From Novakomyces olei (Eukaryota > Ascomycota > Novakomycetes > Novakomycetales > Novakomycetaceae): a stretch of DNA of 64,000 nucleotides. Position numbers and translations under genes: made by a program. The stretch spans positions 620,501 to 684,500 of the forward strand of contig JADEYG010000012.1 of assembly GCA_016906335.1 (NCBI GenBank). Reading direction: 5' to 3'. Positions 10,932 to 22,180 of the stretch are shown one piece after another (position 1 is the stretch's first letter; every line of letters begins with the position of its first letter). The notes under the pieces were generated by a model. That model did no database searches. It had not been told where the DNA came from and saw only the letters and a program-made list of their open reading frames with translations.

Positions 10932-11636
10932 ATGGGCGCAGACTTCAACGCGTTACAAACGCAAGCGCGTACACTTGAACACGAAACGGATCAACTTTTA
11001 CGGCAAATATCTGTTGATTCTGCGGTTGCGGACCGGTTAGAACCGCAGTTGAAGGATGTTCTCGCACGGGTACGCGCTTGATTTATTTGGTTTATTTGCT
11101 TACACAGGAATCGATAGCGACAAGACCTTGTGGATCAGATGCAGGCAACTGTAGACGCTGAAAATGCTCCAGGTGCCCGTATTCATCATGTTGAAAGGCA
11201 CAGACAAGCTTTGCGCGATCATGCCCGCGAATTGCGGCGGATTCAGGTATGATATAATTACAGTGGGCACATTTTCTTACATTGTTTCTAGAGCTCTATA
11301 CAAGAAGCCCGTGATCGCGAAGAGCTTCTCTCGTCAATGAGACAGTCTGCAAATACGCGGGCTGCGGAGGACTATACTTTAGTTCAGGAGCGAAGTCGGC
11401 TTGACGAATCTCATGGACTAGTCGACGAGTTGTTGGAAAGAGCGCATGTGACTCGCGAATCCTTTGCCTCGCAGCGAGCGTCTTTAATGCGTATGCAACA
11501 CACGCTAGGCCTCGCGGCATCGAAAATTCCGGGACTCAATGTGCTTATTAAAAAGATTGATACGCGGAAAAAACGGGACGCTCTTATAATTGCAAGCTTA
11601 ATCAGTGTTTGCTTGCTGTTTTTATTTTTCTGGTGA
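10932..11636 (+). CDS. GOS1: Golgi Qb-SNARE, GOS1/GOSR1 family
   Basis: Proposed exons are 10932-11069, 11118-11246 and 11292-11636, giving 203 residues against about 220 in yeast. Intron 1 (GTACGC to GATAG) and intron 2 (GTATGA to TTTCTAG) both lie between codons. The N-terminal half is helical (MGADFNALQTQARTLEHETD), like the Habc region. The C-terminal exon carries the SNARE helix (DESHGLVDELLERAHVTRES, then MQHTLGLAASKIPGLNVLI). The final anchor of about 19 hydrophobic residues ends at the last codon, as in tail-anchored SNAREs. It would work in transport within the Golgi and from ER to Golgi. The family call rests on SNARE layering, the TM-tail architecture and the GLNVLI..I stretch. Confidence 0.85.
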
Positions 11637-11751
11637 GGAGTTTTGTAAATACGCATTTATGATGGCCCAGTTTTAGGAATATACACTGGTTTTTACGTTT
11701 AGTTCAATGACGCTTAGTGCTATATACCTGTGTGTTTCAAGTTTAAATACA

Positions 11752-12809
11752 TTAGATTACAGTTTTTTCCTCGACTTTTGTTTCAGCAGTCGGGTCAGCG
11801 GCTCTTTCTACAGCTGCCTGCTCCTGGCGGTTGACTGCCTCTTGAAGCAAAAAATCCACACCATCAAGAAGTGCAGTTGCCTCGTTTTCCATGGCAAAAG
11901 AGCACCCAGCCCAGCGTATATGGTTATCCCGATCAACAAGGTATACATAACATACAAGCTGGTTAACAATCGCTAGCGGCTCAAGTATGTCGGGTCCCGG
12001 TGACTGTGTTATGAAAAAGTACCTCTTCTAATAATGTTAGTCGAGAGCTCCATTTTTACCCAACTTACCCATTCCTGCTTTGGCGTACTGCGCCGTATGC
12101 CGCCGAGAAATAGCTTAACTAAAAAAGCCTTTAAAGGATTGCTCTGAATATTGAGCCGAATAATCTGCAAGTTTGTAGGAAAAGTCGCCTGCTCCGGCGT
12201 CCCGTATTTCTCGAAAAGCTTGAGTAGGAAAGACTGCGCCTGCTCTTCGGAAGAGCGCACATTGGAAATTACTACGATACTGACGTCTCGTTCAGCGACG
12301 GCAGCCAGTGTTGACTGATGATAGTCAGAACTTGAAAGAGTTCGCCCGTAAAAAGCAGGAAAAAGCAGAGCCTTATCCCTCTTAAACACTCGATCTGGTG
12401 CAATCCACTGTTTCCCATGCCACTGGCTCATGTCCTGGAAATCGCGCCAGTAACTGACACGAAACTCCTTCATTAACGCTTGACGTTGCTTGTCAACCCT
12501 TTCTTTATTTAAACGATAAAGCATCCGATCACGTAGGGAAAGACCACGCAGTGCAACTGCCTCCGCTTCTTTTTCAGAGAGGCCGAGATGAGGGACTCCA
12601 ATCGGCCGGTTTAGTCGCGGTGGCAATGGTACTGTATTTCTCCCACGGCCCCGTTGCGGTCGCTGAGTCGGTGCGCGTTTATCATTGGGCAAAGTGTCAT
12701 CGCGATCGTTTGGACCGGGAATAAACGATCTTTTTGTGAGACAAAGACATTCGGGAGACAGTAAGTGACAAGGAGAATGCCTATTTGAGGGCCGCAACCT
12801 TCGTAGCAT
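11752..12809 (-). CDS. ATP10: Mitochondrial ATP synthase assembly factor ATP10
   Basis: Proposed exons are 12069-12809 and 11752-12027, giving 338 residues. The 41-nt intron has GTAAGT, CGACTAAC and TTAG, and joins ...STPKQEW to KRYFFITQ. The first exon starts with a basic mitochondrial presequence and contains PPRLNRPIGVP and WIAPDRVFKRDKALLFP, typical of ATP10. The last exon contains YLVDRDNHIRWAGCSFA, the conserved C-terminal block of the family. ATP10 is an inner-membrane chaperone that helps Atp6 enter the Fo sector. A charged tail rich in Glu and Ala follows the conserved block. Reading through the intron would end the protein at a stop 17 codons in, before the conserved end, which supports the splice. 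Confidence 0.93.
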
Positions 12810-12899
12810 TTGGGTTTGACTGTCTCGAGCGTGATAGCACGTACAATTATCGATAAATTAATAAATTAATTAATTAATTAATTAATTAATTAATTAATT

Positions 12900-12960
<61 letters not shown>

Positions 12961-13267
12961 TTTGGTTATTTATTTTATTTATCAGAATACGAGTTGGGTC
13001 TTAAAAAACACATTTTATGATTATACACTGCCCGAGTACACACTGCCAACGAGGAACAAAGAATGTTTCTCTTGCACAACGCGCGATGCCTAAGATAATA
13101 GGAAAATATTACACATACGACAGTCACAATTACAGTTAAAGAGCATATGCATTTTAAGCAATGGCAAAAAAGTTTCATGCACGCCTACGCGGGAAGACAA
13201 GATACAAATGCTAAATGATATATGCCATAATCAATTACGACGGCAATAACCGCACTAAAGCAAAACT
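12810..13267. repeat. Intergenic region with a long ATTA/TTTA microsatellite
   Basis: From about 12855 to 12982 the sequence is (ATTA)n passing into (TTTA)n, about 125 bp, between the ATP10 start and the RPL9 stop. Otherwise AT-rich, with no gene supported. Confidence 0.9.
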
Positions 13268-13892
13268 TTACTCTTCAGAGACGACAGTAGTGCGTTCGCT
13301 GACGTAGATACCGTCAAGGAACTTGCGGATATCCTTGTTGCGCACATTGCAAATGTTCTTGATATCGGCAGCGCTCTGAGATACGTTTTCAAGACTGTTG
13401 CCCTCAAGCACGAGCTCATCCTTGACATTTTCCGAGTTCTTGATCGTTACACCTTCCAACAAGTTGATGTGGCGTACCCGCTTTTCGCCCAAAAAGTTAC
13501 GGATCTCCACGTCGGTGCCATTGTTTGAGATAATTACGTTGATGGGGAAGTGAGCATACACCAGACGCATCTTGTACTTGAATCCCTAAAAATAGTTAGC
13601 AAGAGTCTGGAAAAATTGGATAAATAATGGCTTGTACCTTCGTTACTCCAATAATCATGTTCTCAATGAGACTTGCTACGGTACGCAAGCAGGCCACGTG
13701 CTTGCGCGAACCGTGCCAGACAACAAAACGAATCTTGTCCTTGCCGGCGCGGCGGATATCCATGTCAATGTGGCGCAGGTTCTTTTCCAAGGTGCCGCGT
13801 GGGCCCTTTACAAAAACATGCCGGGCCTTGATTGAGACGCTGACATCCTCAGGCACCGTAATGTGCTCGTCCTGGTAAATGTTGCGGCCCAT
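13268..13892 (-). CDS. RPL9: 60S ribosomal protein L9 (uL6)
   Basis: Proposed exons are 13638-13892 and 13268-13585, giving 190 residues (191 in yeast). The 52-nt intron runs GTACAA, GCTAAC, TTTTTAG and lies between codons, joining ENMIIGVTK to [16 protein letters not shown]. Diagnostic stretches are [41 protein letters not shown] and [13 protein letters not shown]. It binds near the sarcin-ricin loop and GTPase centre of the large subunit. The upstream region has both a HomolE and a HomolD-like element at the spacing seen for RPL35. Confidence 0.97.
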
Positions 13893-14329
13893 TTGTGCAG
13901 TGGTAGTTGCTGATTGCTCTTGTCGTGGGTAAGATGTTGTTGTAGATAATCGTGACTGCTATACCCTACCCTAGTCTGTATAATATTGTTTAGTTAATAT
14001 CTTGTCAGTCAATATTCATACTTGCGCTGTCAAGTAATGGAAGGTTACCTGATCCTTTGTATACTATATATCTATACCCGAGTTTTGCGTAAAAATATAC
14101 ATTGCTGCGATTGATACTTGGATTTCAATCCATCGCACGCTGTCTCTTGCTCGAAGCATTGTATATAATACAGAGTGTATAATAAGGAATATATTTGTAT
14201 GGTGTATATTTGCTGGTTGTATGGCGATTGCAGCACGCCTACACTAAGTAGAGATAAATGGTTTAAATTAATAGCAAAATATAATCATAGTTTGGTTTTG
14301 TACACATTACCGGCATAGATCCTTACAGT
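13893..14329. other. RPL9 to complex I subunit divergent promoter
   Basis: Apart from the RPL9 promoter boxes it is AT-rich with TATATA stretches. No gene seen. Confidence 0.5.
13951..13972 (-). promoter_or_regulatory. HomolD plus HomolE module of RPL9
   Basis: On the gene strand AGGGTAGGGT (13963-13972) is followed four bases later by AGCAGTCACG (13951-13960), 59-68 bp upstream of the ATG. AGGGTAGGGT is exactly the HomolE element and CAGTCACG differs from HomolD by one base. In Schizosaccharomyces pombe HomolE raises the activity of HomolD core promoters (established). Confidence 0.7.
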
Positions 14330-14698
14330 ATGATCCGCGGAACGGTTTCACGTGGACTGCTGCGGCCGCAGTCCGTCCGAAGCGCTGGACAAGTTCGCCT
14401 GTCGTCTCACCATGTCAAATTCTATCCGCCGGGCGGTACCAATATGTTTAGCGAGCCGCGGTTACCAAAGGGCACGAAGCGCAAGTGGGCACCTTGGGAA
14501 AAGCTGTTTGTCTTTGGAGTGTGGGTTCCGATCGGTCTTGTACAAATATTTTTCATGCATCGTCCGGGAGAATCGTAAGCTCAATTGAATTAAATAGATG
14601 CTAATATTGGCCGTAGTATCGATGAATGGGCTGCTACGGAAGCACGTAAACGATTGGAGGCCGAGGGGTTCTCGTACTATAAGCCGGAGCGTGATTGA
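14330..14698 (+). CDS. Probable complex I accessory subunit, NDUFB11/ESSS-like
   Basis: Proposed exons are 14330-14574 and 14617-14698, giving 108 residues. The intron has GTAAGC, GCTAATA and CGTAG, and splits a Ser codon. The N-terminus is an Arg/Ser-rich mitochondrial presequence. Residues around 40-60 hold PPGG and WAPWEKLFVFG, leading into one membrane span ending near HRPGES. The last exon gives IDEWAATEARKRLEAEGF. This layout (PPGG, aromatic-basic stretch, one span, then W..-EA-RRLEAEG) matches what I recall of fungal ESSS subunits. These are small inner-membrane proteins of NADH:ubiquinone oxidoreductase. The identification rests on that memory and short motifs. Confidence 0.6.
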
Positions 14699-15041
14699 AT
14701 TGCTTGAGCTGTACAAAGAAGGGCTTTCAAATCATTGCTGCTATGTAGGCATTCTTGGCTGTAATGGATACGTCATTAAACACGTCTGGCGCATTTTCTA
14801 TGTCTATGTGTACTTGTAAAGGGCAATCATGTATCGTGTGTAAAGCTATTTTTGACTTTTTGGTAGAATTGCCAAAGCACAACTGAGATTTTTTTGGCTT
14901 CCTCTTACTGAGTCAGTTTCATTTAGCATAGATCAATTCGATATTACTATTTTGTGGTCGATCCTTGCAAAACGCACTTCACAACAAGACCAAAAACTGC
15001 CTTTGAACAATATACATTATACTTTTTATTCTAGATTACAT
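14699..15041. other. Convergent intergenic region
   Basis: 3' flanks of the small complex I gene and ORC1. No feature recognised. Confidence 0.4.
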
Positions 15042-17785
15042 CTAAATCCCACCGAGTCCGCTGACGTCTTGCAGTGCCAAATGGATATCCGCCTCTGACA
15101 CACCGAGTTTTATCTTTCGCTGTTTTAACCCTTTGCGCATCTTTTCCAGCACGACAATGCCACTATCAACCAACATTGCAAACGCGTCTTCCCAATTAAC
15201 CAACGAGTTTTGGCCTCCAACACCGGCCAGCAAGTACCGCCGACTTTCATTTGTCGAAGTGGTCATCAGAGTCTCTGCCTCTTCCAAACACTCACCCGCT
15301 GTACTATTATCAACGAGTCCAGTTCGACGAATACGATTAATCAAGGCAGAGAGTATCAGTTTGCAGGCAAACGGAAGAGACTTCAAGTAGCCCTGTACGG
15401 GAGAGGCCATCATTTCCGCAAATGCACGTCTCACTGTGGACGTACTGACTTTAGCTTCAGAATCTGTAGCCTCTGCAATTTGTACTGCCCTTCTACATAC
15501 ATCCAGGGCACGGCGAGCATCGCCTGTAACAGCAGCCACTTTTCTTGCACAAAACTCTATAGCCCCGTCCTCAACAATCGCAGCCATATCCTCGCTGATA
15601 ATGCGACTATGTATAATTTCCTTAAGCTGTTGAAACGCATAAGGCTCAAAGCCGATGCGTGCTAAACCCATTCGGGAGGATACGCGATTAGATAGCATTC
15701 GTTCAGGCAAGTCCATTGTGTTTGCACACGTAACAATAATCAATTGGGACTGCGGTAAGGTTGGCCAATTAAAGAAATTATATATGACTTTTTGGTCCTT
15801 TGTAACCAGCTGATCAAGCTCGTCCATGAGCACGACTCTAAAGAATTAGATCCAATAGACAAATTTTGTTTCGATCTTTACATAGGGACTTACATAGGGA
15901 CTCTTGAAGGAGAGGGATGACTGAAAAGTTGATTCAAATAGGCGTGCGCTTGACTTGGAGACGCTCTCTGGTCAGAAATTGCTTCCCAAAGAATAGAGTA
16001 GGCCCGTGCAGGGTCCGTGATTTTCATGCCGTTTATTTCGACAAAGACAAAATCGTCCAACTCCTGTTTTGATTAATATAATTTGGGAAAATGATCATAA
16101 TTGCAAAACGTCCTCTTTCTTAAATCAAGTTCTAATTTCCATATTTGTTCTTGTATATTTTTTTCTATAGGCATTTAGACGTCCTCAACTTACCCCCTTC
16201 TCCACTTTTGCTCTGAGAGCCGAAATGACGTGCCTAACAGTAGCTGTCTTCCCCGTACCAGGAGTGCCTGACACGTAAACACATACACCCTGGACATCCA
16301 TAATTGCCTGCTCAACCTGATCGTAGATCAGTCTGAATTCTTTTTCGCGACAAGGTAAAGTCTTTGGCACAGCAGACACATGCAGCTGTGCTCTCGCTCT
16401 TTGATAAGGAGAAACTAGCTCTGGTCTTATGCGCATCGGTAAAGGCGTGACTTCAATGGGCCCATAAATTTTTCGGTGCATAGACCTTGGCGTTATTTGT
16501 AACGTCCTTATGTTTTTGCGAGGAGTTGCAGGGTTTGATTTACGTCTTTGACCATAATCATCATCGTCATTGTCCAAGGCTCCTGCATCTTCCTCGCTTG
16601 AGCTTGAGCTTTCCCCATAACGATCATCATTATCGTTATCCTCATTCTTTCCCTCATTAAAAGCGTCTCGTTCAGTTTGCCACACTGTTTTCGTTTGAGA
16701 TAAGCTTTCGGTGCTTGAATCATCTCCCTCGCTGCCGCCTCCACCTTCGTCCTGGTCTAGCGGCAGAATACTGCCTTTCTGTTTCGTAGGAGTACCTTGT
16801 GGTGCAGAGGTCGCAGACGTTCGTTGCCTTTTGCGAGGCGTACTTTTTTTAGGCGTCGAAGGTGCTGATGTCTTCCGTGGACGGCCCGGGGATTTTGCGT
16901 TTGTTTGGGCATTTTTACGTTGGAGAGATTGTATCAATTTGACCAACTTGTCGAGAGCCGATGATTTATGCGGTTTCGATGTAAATACCTCGTCCCAGTC
17001 AAAAGTTTCTGTGTATCGCATTACACGGCTTTGTACACCCCGCCGACAAAAGTATGAGCCTTTGGTTTTGCGCTGGAGCTGTGACTCAGGTACATGGCGA
17101 AACGTGTCCCAAAATGTAGATTCTGAATAAACATGGGCTTTGTCGATTATACTGTCCACTGGACTCAGATCCGCGTACGGTGTGAGGCAGAGTTCATGCT
17201 TCAACGTTAATATCGGTTCCGTAAATATAGGGATAGTCGACAGGTACAGAAATGGCCAACAGTGAGGGATCGTTGAAAAGTAGCTTTAGCATGCCTTTGT
17301 TAAAAAGTGCGCAAAGACCGCAAGACATTGGAAAGAAATAGAGCATCAGTTTGTAAGCACCAAAAAAAAAAAAAAAAAAGGCAAGGCCGAAAGAGAAGGA
17401 GACGGAGAAGCAAGGCATCAAGCCAATTCAGACAGAATTGTGCCATAGAAATAATTACCTGTGACAAGTCTTTTGGCCGTGTATCGTTCCTGATCTCAGG
17501 ATAAGACATAAACCACATGTGGCGCATGTACTTATCACCATTTTTTTCGATAAAGTCGAATATAAGAGCAACATATGGGTAACTGAGCCCCGAATTGAGG
17601 TGCACAGCATCGCCTATCCTAAATTCAATGTTGTCGACTCGGACTCCAATGACCTTGGTTCCCTGTTTAATCCACTCGCTCTCGTCCCCTCCAATCTCTG
17701 ATTCTGATGCACTTTCATTGCTTGATAAATTTGCATTGCTCCCAGTCAAATGTGCTTCTTCTTGTTTGCACTCGGGTGCCTCCAT
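15042..17785 (-). CDS. ORC1: Origin recognition complex subunit 1 (BAH + AAA+)
   Basis: Proposed exons are 17459-17785, 16194-17198, 15894-16063 and 15042-15837, giving 765 residues. The N-terminus is a BAH domain (FRIGDAVHLNSG, YMRHMWFMSYPE, HELCLTPY), which in Orc1 reads histone H4K20me. A long acidic, Ser/Pro-rich linker with PRKRQR-type basic patches follows. The AAA+ module has Walker A GTPGTGKT at the end of exon 2, then DDFVFVEINGMKI in exon 3 and Walker B VVLMDELDQL created across the third junction. The C-terminal half is the winged-helix region. ORC1 loads MCM helicase at origins. Intron 1 is long (260 nt) with a poly-T tract, and its acceptor (GTTGAAG) is the least certain boundary. 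The other introns are canonical. Confidence 0.95.
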
Positions 17786-18508
17786 TTCCCGTCCCACTTG
17801 CCAATCGTCCGTTGCTTTACGCGTTCTTCGTCACGTGATCATTATAGTTTTCAGAGGACAAACTAATGTCAAAGTTAGGGTTAGGGTTTTAATCATTTTA
17901 AATTTCTGGCTCTTTTCCGGGAATTTGTCATGGTTATACTAAAATACGCAATATAACAATAGATTGCCACTGATTATGGCCGTCATCGTAAGAAAATCAC
18001 AAAGCAGTATGTGTTGTAGAAAATATATATTCAAGCTGCGTCTGTTGTTGAGCGCCTTTGAATTTATTGAATTTAAGTTTTCCTTCAATTACTAGAGCCG
18101 ACTAAAAATATAGATGCAAAATATCGTATATTCTTATCAGAAAACACCAAGGTTTGAACCTATTAATTTTGTGCCTTGCTACCAAAGCATAAACAGAGCA
18201 ACATACAAGTTTTTCCAAATTCGAGCAGAATATAATCCAGCAACCCTCAACATTGGAATTTCGGCTTTAAATAGAGCCATTGGGGTTTCAGGGACTTGAG
18301 GTTCTCATTTATTTGGCAGGTAGTCTAAAAATCCTTCGACGTTGGCTTGTGCTTTGGTCGATAAACCTATTTGGGCACGTACATATAGATATGTACTTAT
18401 TATTCATTAATTACATGGCCTGTTTTGGATATGATATAAATAAAAAGGGTTAAAAAAAAAAAAAATTTGCTTCTCAGCAAACGCCCATACCTGGTGGCTT
18501 CTGCCGCA
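17786..18508. promoter_or_regulatory. ORC1-KAP123 divergent promoter with double telobox
   Basis: TTAGGGTTAGGGTT, two full telomere-type repeats, is at 17875-17888. The rest is AT-rich. A short A-run precedes the KAP123 start. No gene is supported in this 0.7 kb. Confidence 0.5.
17819..17838. promoter_or_regulatory. MCB box and E-box upstream of ORC1
   Basis: ACGCGT (17819-17824) and TCACGTGA (17831-17838) lie 34-53 bp upstream of the ORC1 ATG. MCB boxes drive G1/S transcription through MBF in yeasts, which would suit a replication gene. Function is inferred. Confidence 0.5.
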
Positions 18509-21500
18509 ATGGAAGACTTCACCAGACAACTTGACGCGGCGCTTGCTCAAGCATCAGTGCCGGACACGGCAAAAGTAAAAGAAGCCACAAAAGTACTTAA
18601 GGACCAATTCTATGTGCACCCTCAAGCACTCCCTGCGCTGCTGCAGGTCATGCAGTCGGGCTCCAGCTTACAGGTAAGGAACAATGGTGACTGAGCACAA
18701 AACCCGTAATAAAATTTAAAAGAATAAATGACTGGAAATTTGATCAAACGCAGTCCCAAGTTGTCTGCTGTAGTCCAAACTGACAGCAACAGACGCGACA
18801 ATTGGCAAGTATAGAAGCACGAAAACTTTGCCCAAAACATTGGTCGTCCTTGGACGATCAAATTCGACAGCAATTACGGCAAAGCCTTTTACAATTTGTC
18901 ACTGCAGAGCCCAGCAAGCCTATCAAGCATTCGGCTACACGTATAATTGCAGAGATTGCAAACTTAGATTATGCTACCGGCAGCTGGCAAGAGCTACCAC
19001 AATTTGTACAGCAATGTGCTACTTCTTACAATGTAGCAGATCGTGAGATTGGCATTTACATTATTTTCACGTTGTGCGAAGTTTCTGAAGACATTTTCGG
19101 TGATCGGCTGGGGGACATGTTCCGTCTGTTCTCTCATACACTAAACGACCCCGATTCCCATGAAGTACGTACCAACACAGTACTCGCTATCGGCTCCATA
19201 ATTCAGTTTATGGACGGTGGAGACAAGGAGCTGGTAAAAATGTTTCGAGAATTACTGCCAATGATGGTCAACGTACTTGAGCAGACGATTGAGGCAGATG
19301 ATGAAGGCACTGCTCGTCAAATTTTCGATGTCTTTGTGGACTTGTTGCTCGTTGATCCCGCCCTCATCTCTAAAAACTTGAGTGATTTGCTGCAGATTAT
19401 GTTGCAAATTGCACAAACCCAAAGTCTTGATGATGAATATCGTAATATGGCGCTTTCCTTCATCAGCTCATGTATCCGTTTCAAATCACGAAAAATACAA
19501 ACCATGAAAGTAGGCACTTCCCTCACTATGGCTTTAATGGAAATCGGTGCGGAGGAGGATACACCTGACCCTGAGGACGATTGTCCTTCTCGTCTGGCTT
19601 TACGGTGTGTTGATTTACTGTCTACCTCACTTCCTCCGTCACATGTATTCGAGCCTTTAATGAACGCTTTACCTACCTATGCTCAGTCACCAGACCCGGG
19701 CCACCGTAAAGCGTGCCTCCTGGCTATAGGTGTAGCCATTGAGGGCGCTAGTGAATTCGCCAGTACGAAGCTACAAGTGTTGCTACCCATTGTAGTGCAT
19801 GGCCTTCAGGACCAGGAGCCTGTAGTACGGAGGGCTGCACTATTAGCTCTAGGCCAGCTCGCAGAGGAGCTGCCCACTGATATTGCACAGCATCATGCGA
19901 CCCTACTACCTCTCGTCTTTGAATTAATGTCCTCTCAGGGCATTCAGGTGGGCAAGGCTGCCTGTATCTGTATAGACACGCTATTGGAATCTCTAAAGTC
20001 GGAAGACTGTGCTGCTTATTTGCCACAGCTAGTTCCCAGACTGAACGAGCTACTTGCCGCCCCGGATGCTCCAACAGACGTCAAGCTGAGCGTGGCTGCT
20101 GCTATTGGGTCGGCGGCTCACTCAGCCGGAGCCGCTTTCACTCCGTACTTTGACCCTACGTTTCAGACTTTACTTCCCTATTTGCAAATCGTTGAGGGAG
20201 ATGAGCAGCTTGATTTACGTGGAGTTGTAACGGACTCTTTAGCTTCAGTGGCAGTCGCAGTTGGACGGGAAACGTTTGCTCCCTTTATTCATGATACTGC
20301 TAAACTCGTCTATGAGGGAATGAAGCTGGGCCATTCGCGGTTACGTGAGTGCTCCTACTGCTTTTTCTCAGCCATTGCCTCGGTTTACAAAGAGGAATGC
20401 GCCTCTTTTATTGATTTAGTTGTAAAAGGTATATTGGAAGCGCTGGACCAGGAAGAATCAGACGATCTAGGCGGTGATGAGGTGCAAGACGTCTTGGGTG
20501 GCGCTGGCGATGATGATGACAGTGACCCAGAAATCGACGAAGACAGTGTTGAGAAACAAATAAAGGTCAATTCTTCTATCGCCATGGAAAAGGAGGTGGC
20601 TGCGTCTGCCTTGGGTGAGATTTATTCTAAAATTAAGGCCCCATTTGAGCCATACATTGAACAGTCAGTTCAAGCGCTAATCGCTCTGACTGCTCATTAC
20701 TACTCGGGAGCACGAGCAGCGGCTATCTGCTCACTGTGGCAGATTGTACGGACAATGTATGAGTGCTCCGGCCAGCACTGGGTCATGGGTAACGCGGAAA
20801 GTGCCGTTCTGCATCCAAATGTGCAGGCTGTAGTTGACGAAGTTCGTGCTTGCTCTTTACAAATAATAGAGCTCGAAGATGAAAGGTAAAGAAATTTATT
20901 TATTGTTTTTTAAGGTCAAACTTATTTGCATAAATTGTACAGGTTCGGTGGAACATGTGATGATTGCATTTCGCTAACCCAGCTCACTCAGATGCAAATG
21001 CAATTGATGTGAACGCGAATTTTGTATCTGATACTACCTAAACCTGTTTTCTTTTTGGATTAATCTTGTTTACTATATATCATATAGTATTCACAAAAAT
21101 TCTTTTCATTCTTATAATGTATTTATTATATTTTATTTTGAGCTCTGCATTCGTCTTTAATGTATTTAATTTACTGATTATTTGTTTTCCCAAATTTGTC
21201 GTTCCTTGTACCTTTACAGCACATTGTCTAACTCAAACAGAAAAGTGCTTTCGCCCTTGTTTGACAATCTGGCAGACACGGCCAAAACGTGTGGGCCTGC
21301 AGTTTTTGGCAACGATATAGAACAGATATGCACTGTAGTGCTGCAAGTTTTACAGAAGAAGCACATGTGCCAGGTAGAAGGTTTCCTGGGCGAGGCAGAC
21401 GAAGAAGATGAAAATGCAGTTGATCCAGAGGATGAGGAGGCTGCTGAAGAAGAAACGATGCTGATTGACAGTGCATGTGATGTTTTAATAGCTCTCTCCA

Positions 21501-22180
21501 TCACGTTAGGCGAAACATTCGCCAATAATTTCCGGGTTTTCCTTCCGCTCTTGATCAAATATGCTAGCAGTGTGAATCCAACTGAGCGAGCATTAGCAGT
21601 CGCCTCTATCGGTGAGATTGCAGGCGGCCTTAAAGCCGGAGTTACACCTTTTACAGAGCAAATTTTACAGATATTTATGCGCTGCTTGTCAGATAATGAA
21701 GCAGAAGTACGGAGCAACGCTGCATACTCTGTAGGCCTATTATGCCAGTATACCCAAGCAGATATCACTGGGAATTACGCAGCAATCTTTGAGAAATTGC
21801 AGCCTCTTTTCGCCCCCGGGAATGCGAAAAACTCTACGGATAATGCCTTGGGATGCATTTCAAGGATGATTATGGCGAACGCACAAGCAATCCCGCTGGA
21901 CCAGGTACTGCCGTCGATGATAAAGTACTTGCCAATCACGCAAGACTACATGGAAAACACTCCGATATACAAGATGATTATTGGACTGTACAAGCAAAAC
22001 AATGCTGTAATACTGCAGCTGACAGAGGCGCTAATACCCGTATTTGCTTCAGTATTAGGCCCACCAGAGCAGCAGTTACGGCGCGAGATTAGGCACGAAC
22101 TGCTTGAACTGGTGCGTGCTTTGCATACCCAATTCCCCACGTTAATACGCGCAGATTCCAGCCTGCACCAGTTGTTGTAG
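18509..22180 (+). CDS. KAP123: Importin-4 / Kap123-type karyopherin beta
   Basis: Proposed exons are 18509-18673, 18793-20885 and 21220-22180, giving 1072 residues of HEAT repeats. The N-terminal repeat has RQLASIEARKLCPKHW, as in Kap123/importin-4. Later blocks also match that subfamily: FDVFVDLLLVDPALI, AIGSAAHSAGAAFTPYF, RLRECSYCFFSAIASVYKEE, VRSNAAYSVGLLCQY and the acidic loops. It imports ribosomal proteins and histones from cytosol to nucleus. Intron 1 lies between codons (GTAAGG to CAACAG). Intron 2 is 334 nt, several times longer than its neighbours, splits a Ser codon, and appears to host a C/D snoRNA. An internal acceptor at about 20942 would give a truncated protein and is probably not used. 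Confidence 0.95.
20947..21040 (+). ncRNA. Probable intronic C/D box snoRNA targeting LSU rRNA
   Basis: Inside KAP123 intron 2, box C GTGATGA (20957-20963) and box D CTGA (21028-21031) are about 65 nt apart. A C'-like TGATGTGA starts at 21005, and a D'-like CAGA is near 20989. The flanks pair as expected: GGTGG (20947-20951) with CTACC (21034-21038). Further out, ACAGGTT (20939-20945) pairs with AACCTGT (21041-21047). Just upstream of the putative D' box, AACCCAGCTCAC is complementary over 12 nt to GTGAGCTGGGTT of large-subunit rRNA, a highly conserved segment as I recall it. I believe yeast snR38 methylates this neighbourhood, but I could not check. The second guide before box D is not recognised. 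Confidence 0.6.

Noticed and set aside
17199-17458. Possible extra ORC1 exon (frame with NDPSLLAISVPVDYP)
   Set aside because: The BAH domain is complete when exon 1 joins directly to HELCLTPY. The frame starts in a poly-T run and adds nothing that I recognise.
20941-21012. Alternative KAP123 exon after TTGTACAG
   Set aside because: It would end the importin after about 20 odd residues. The stretch is better explained as the snoRNA and its flanking stem.
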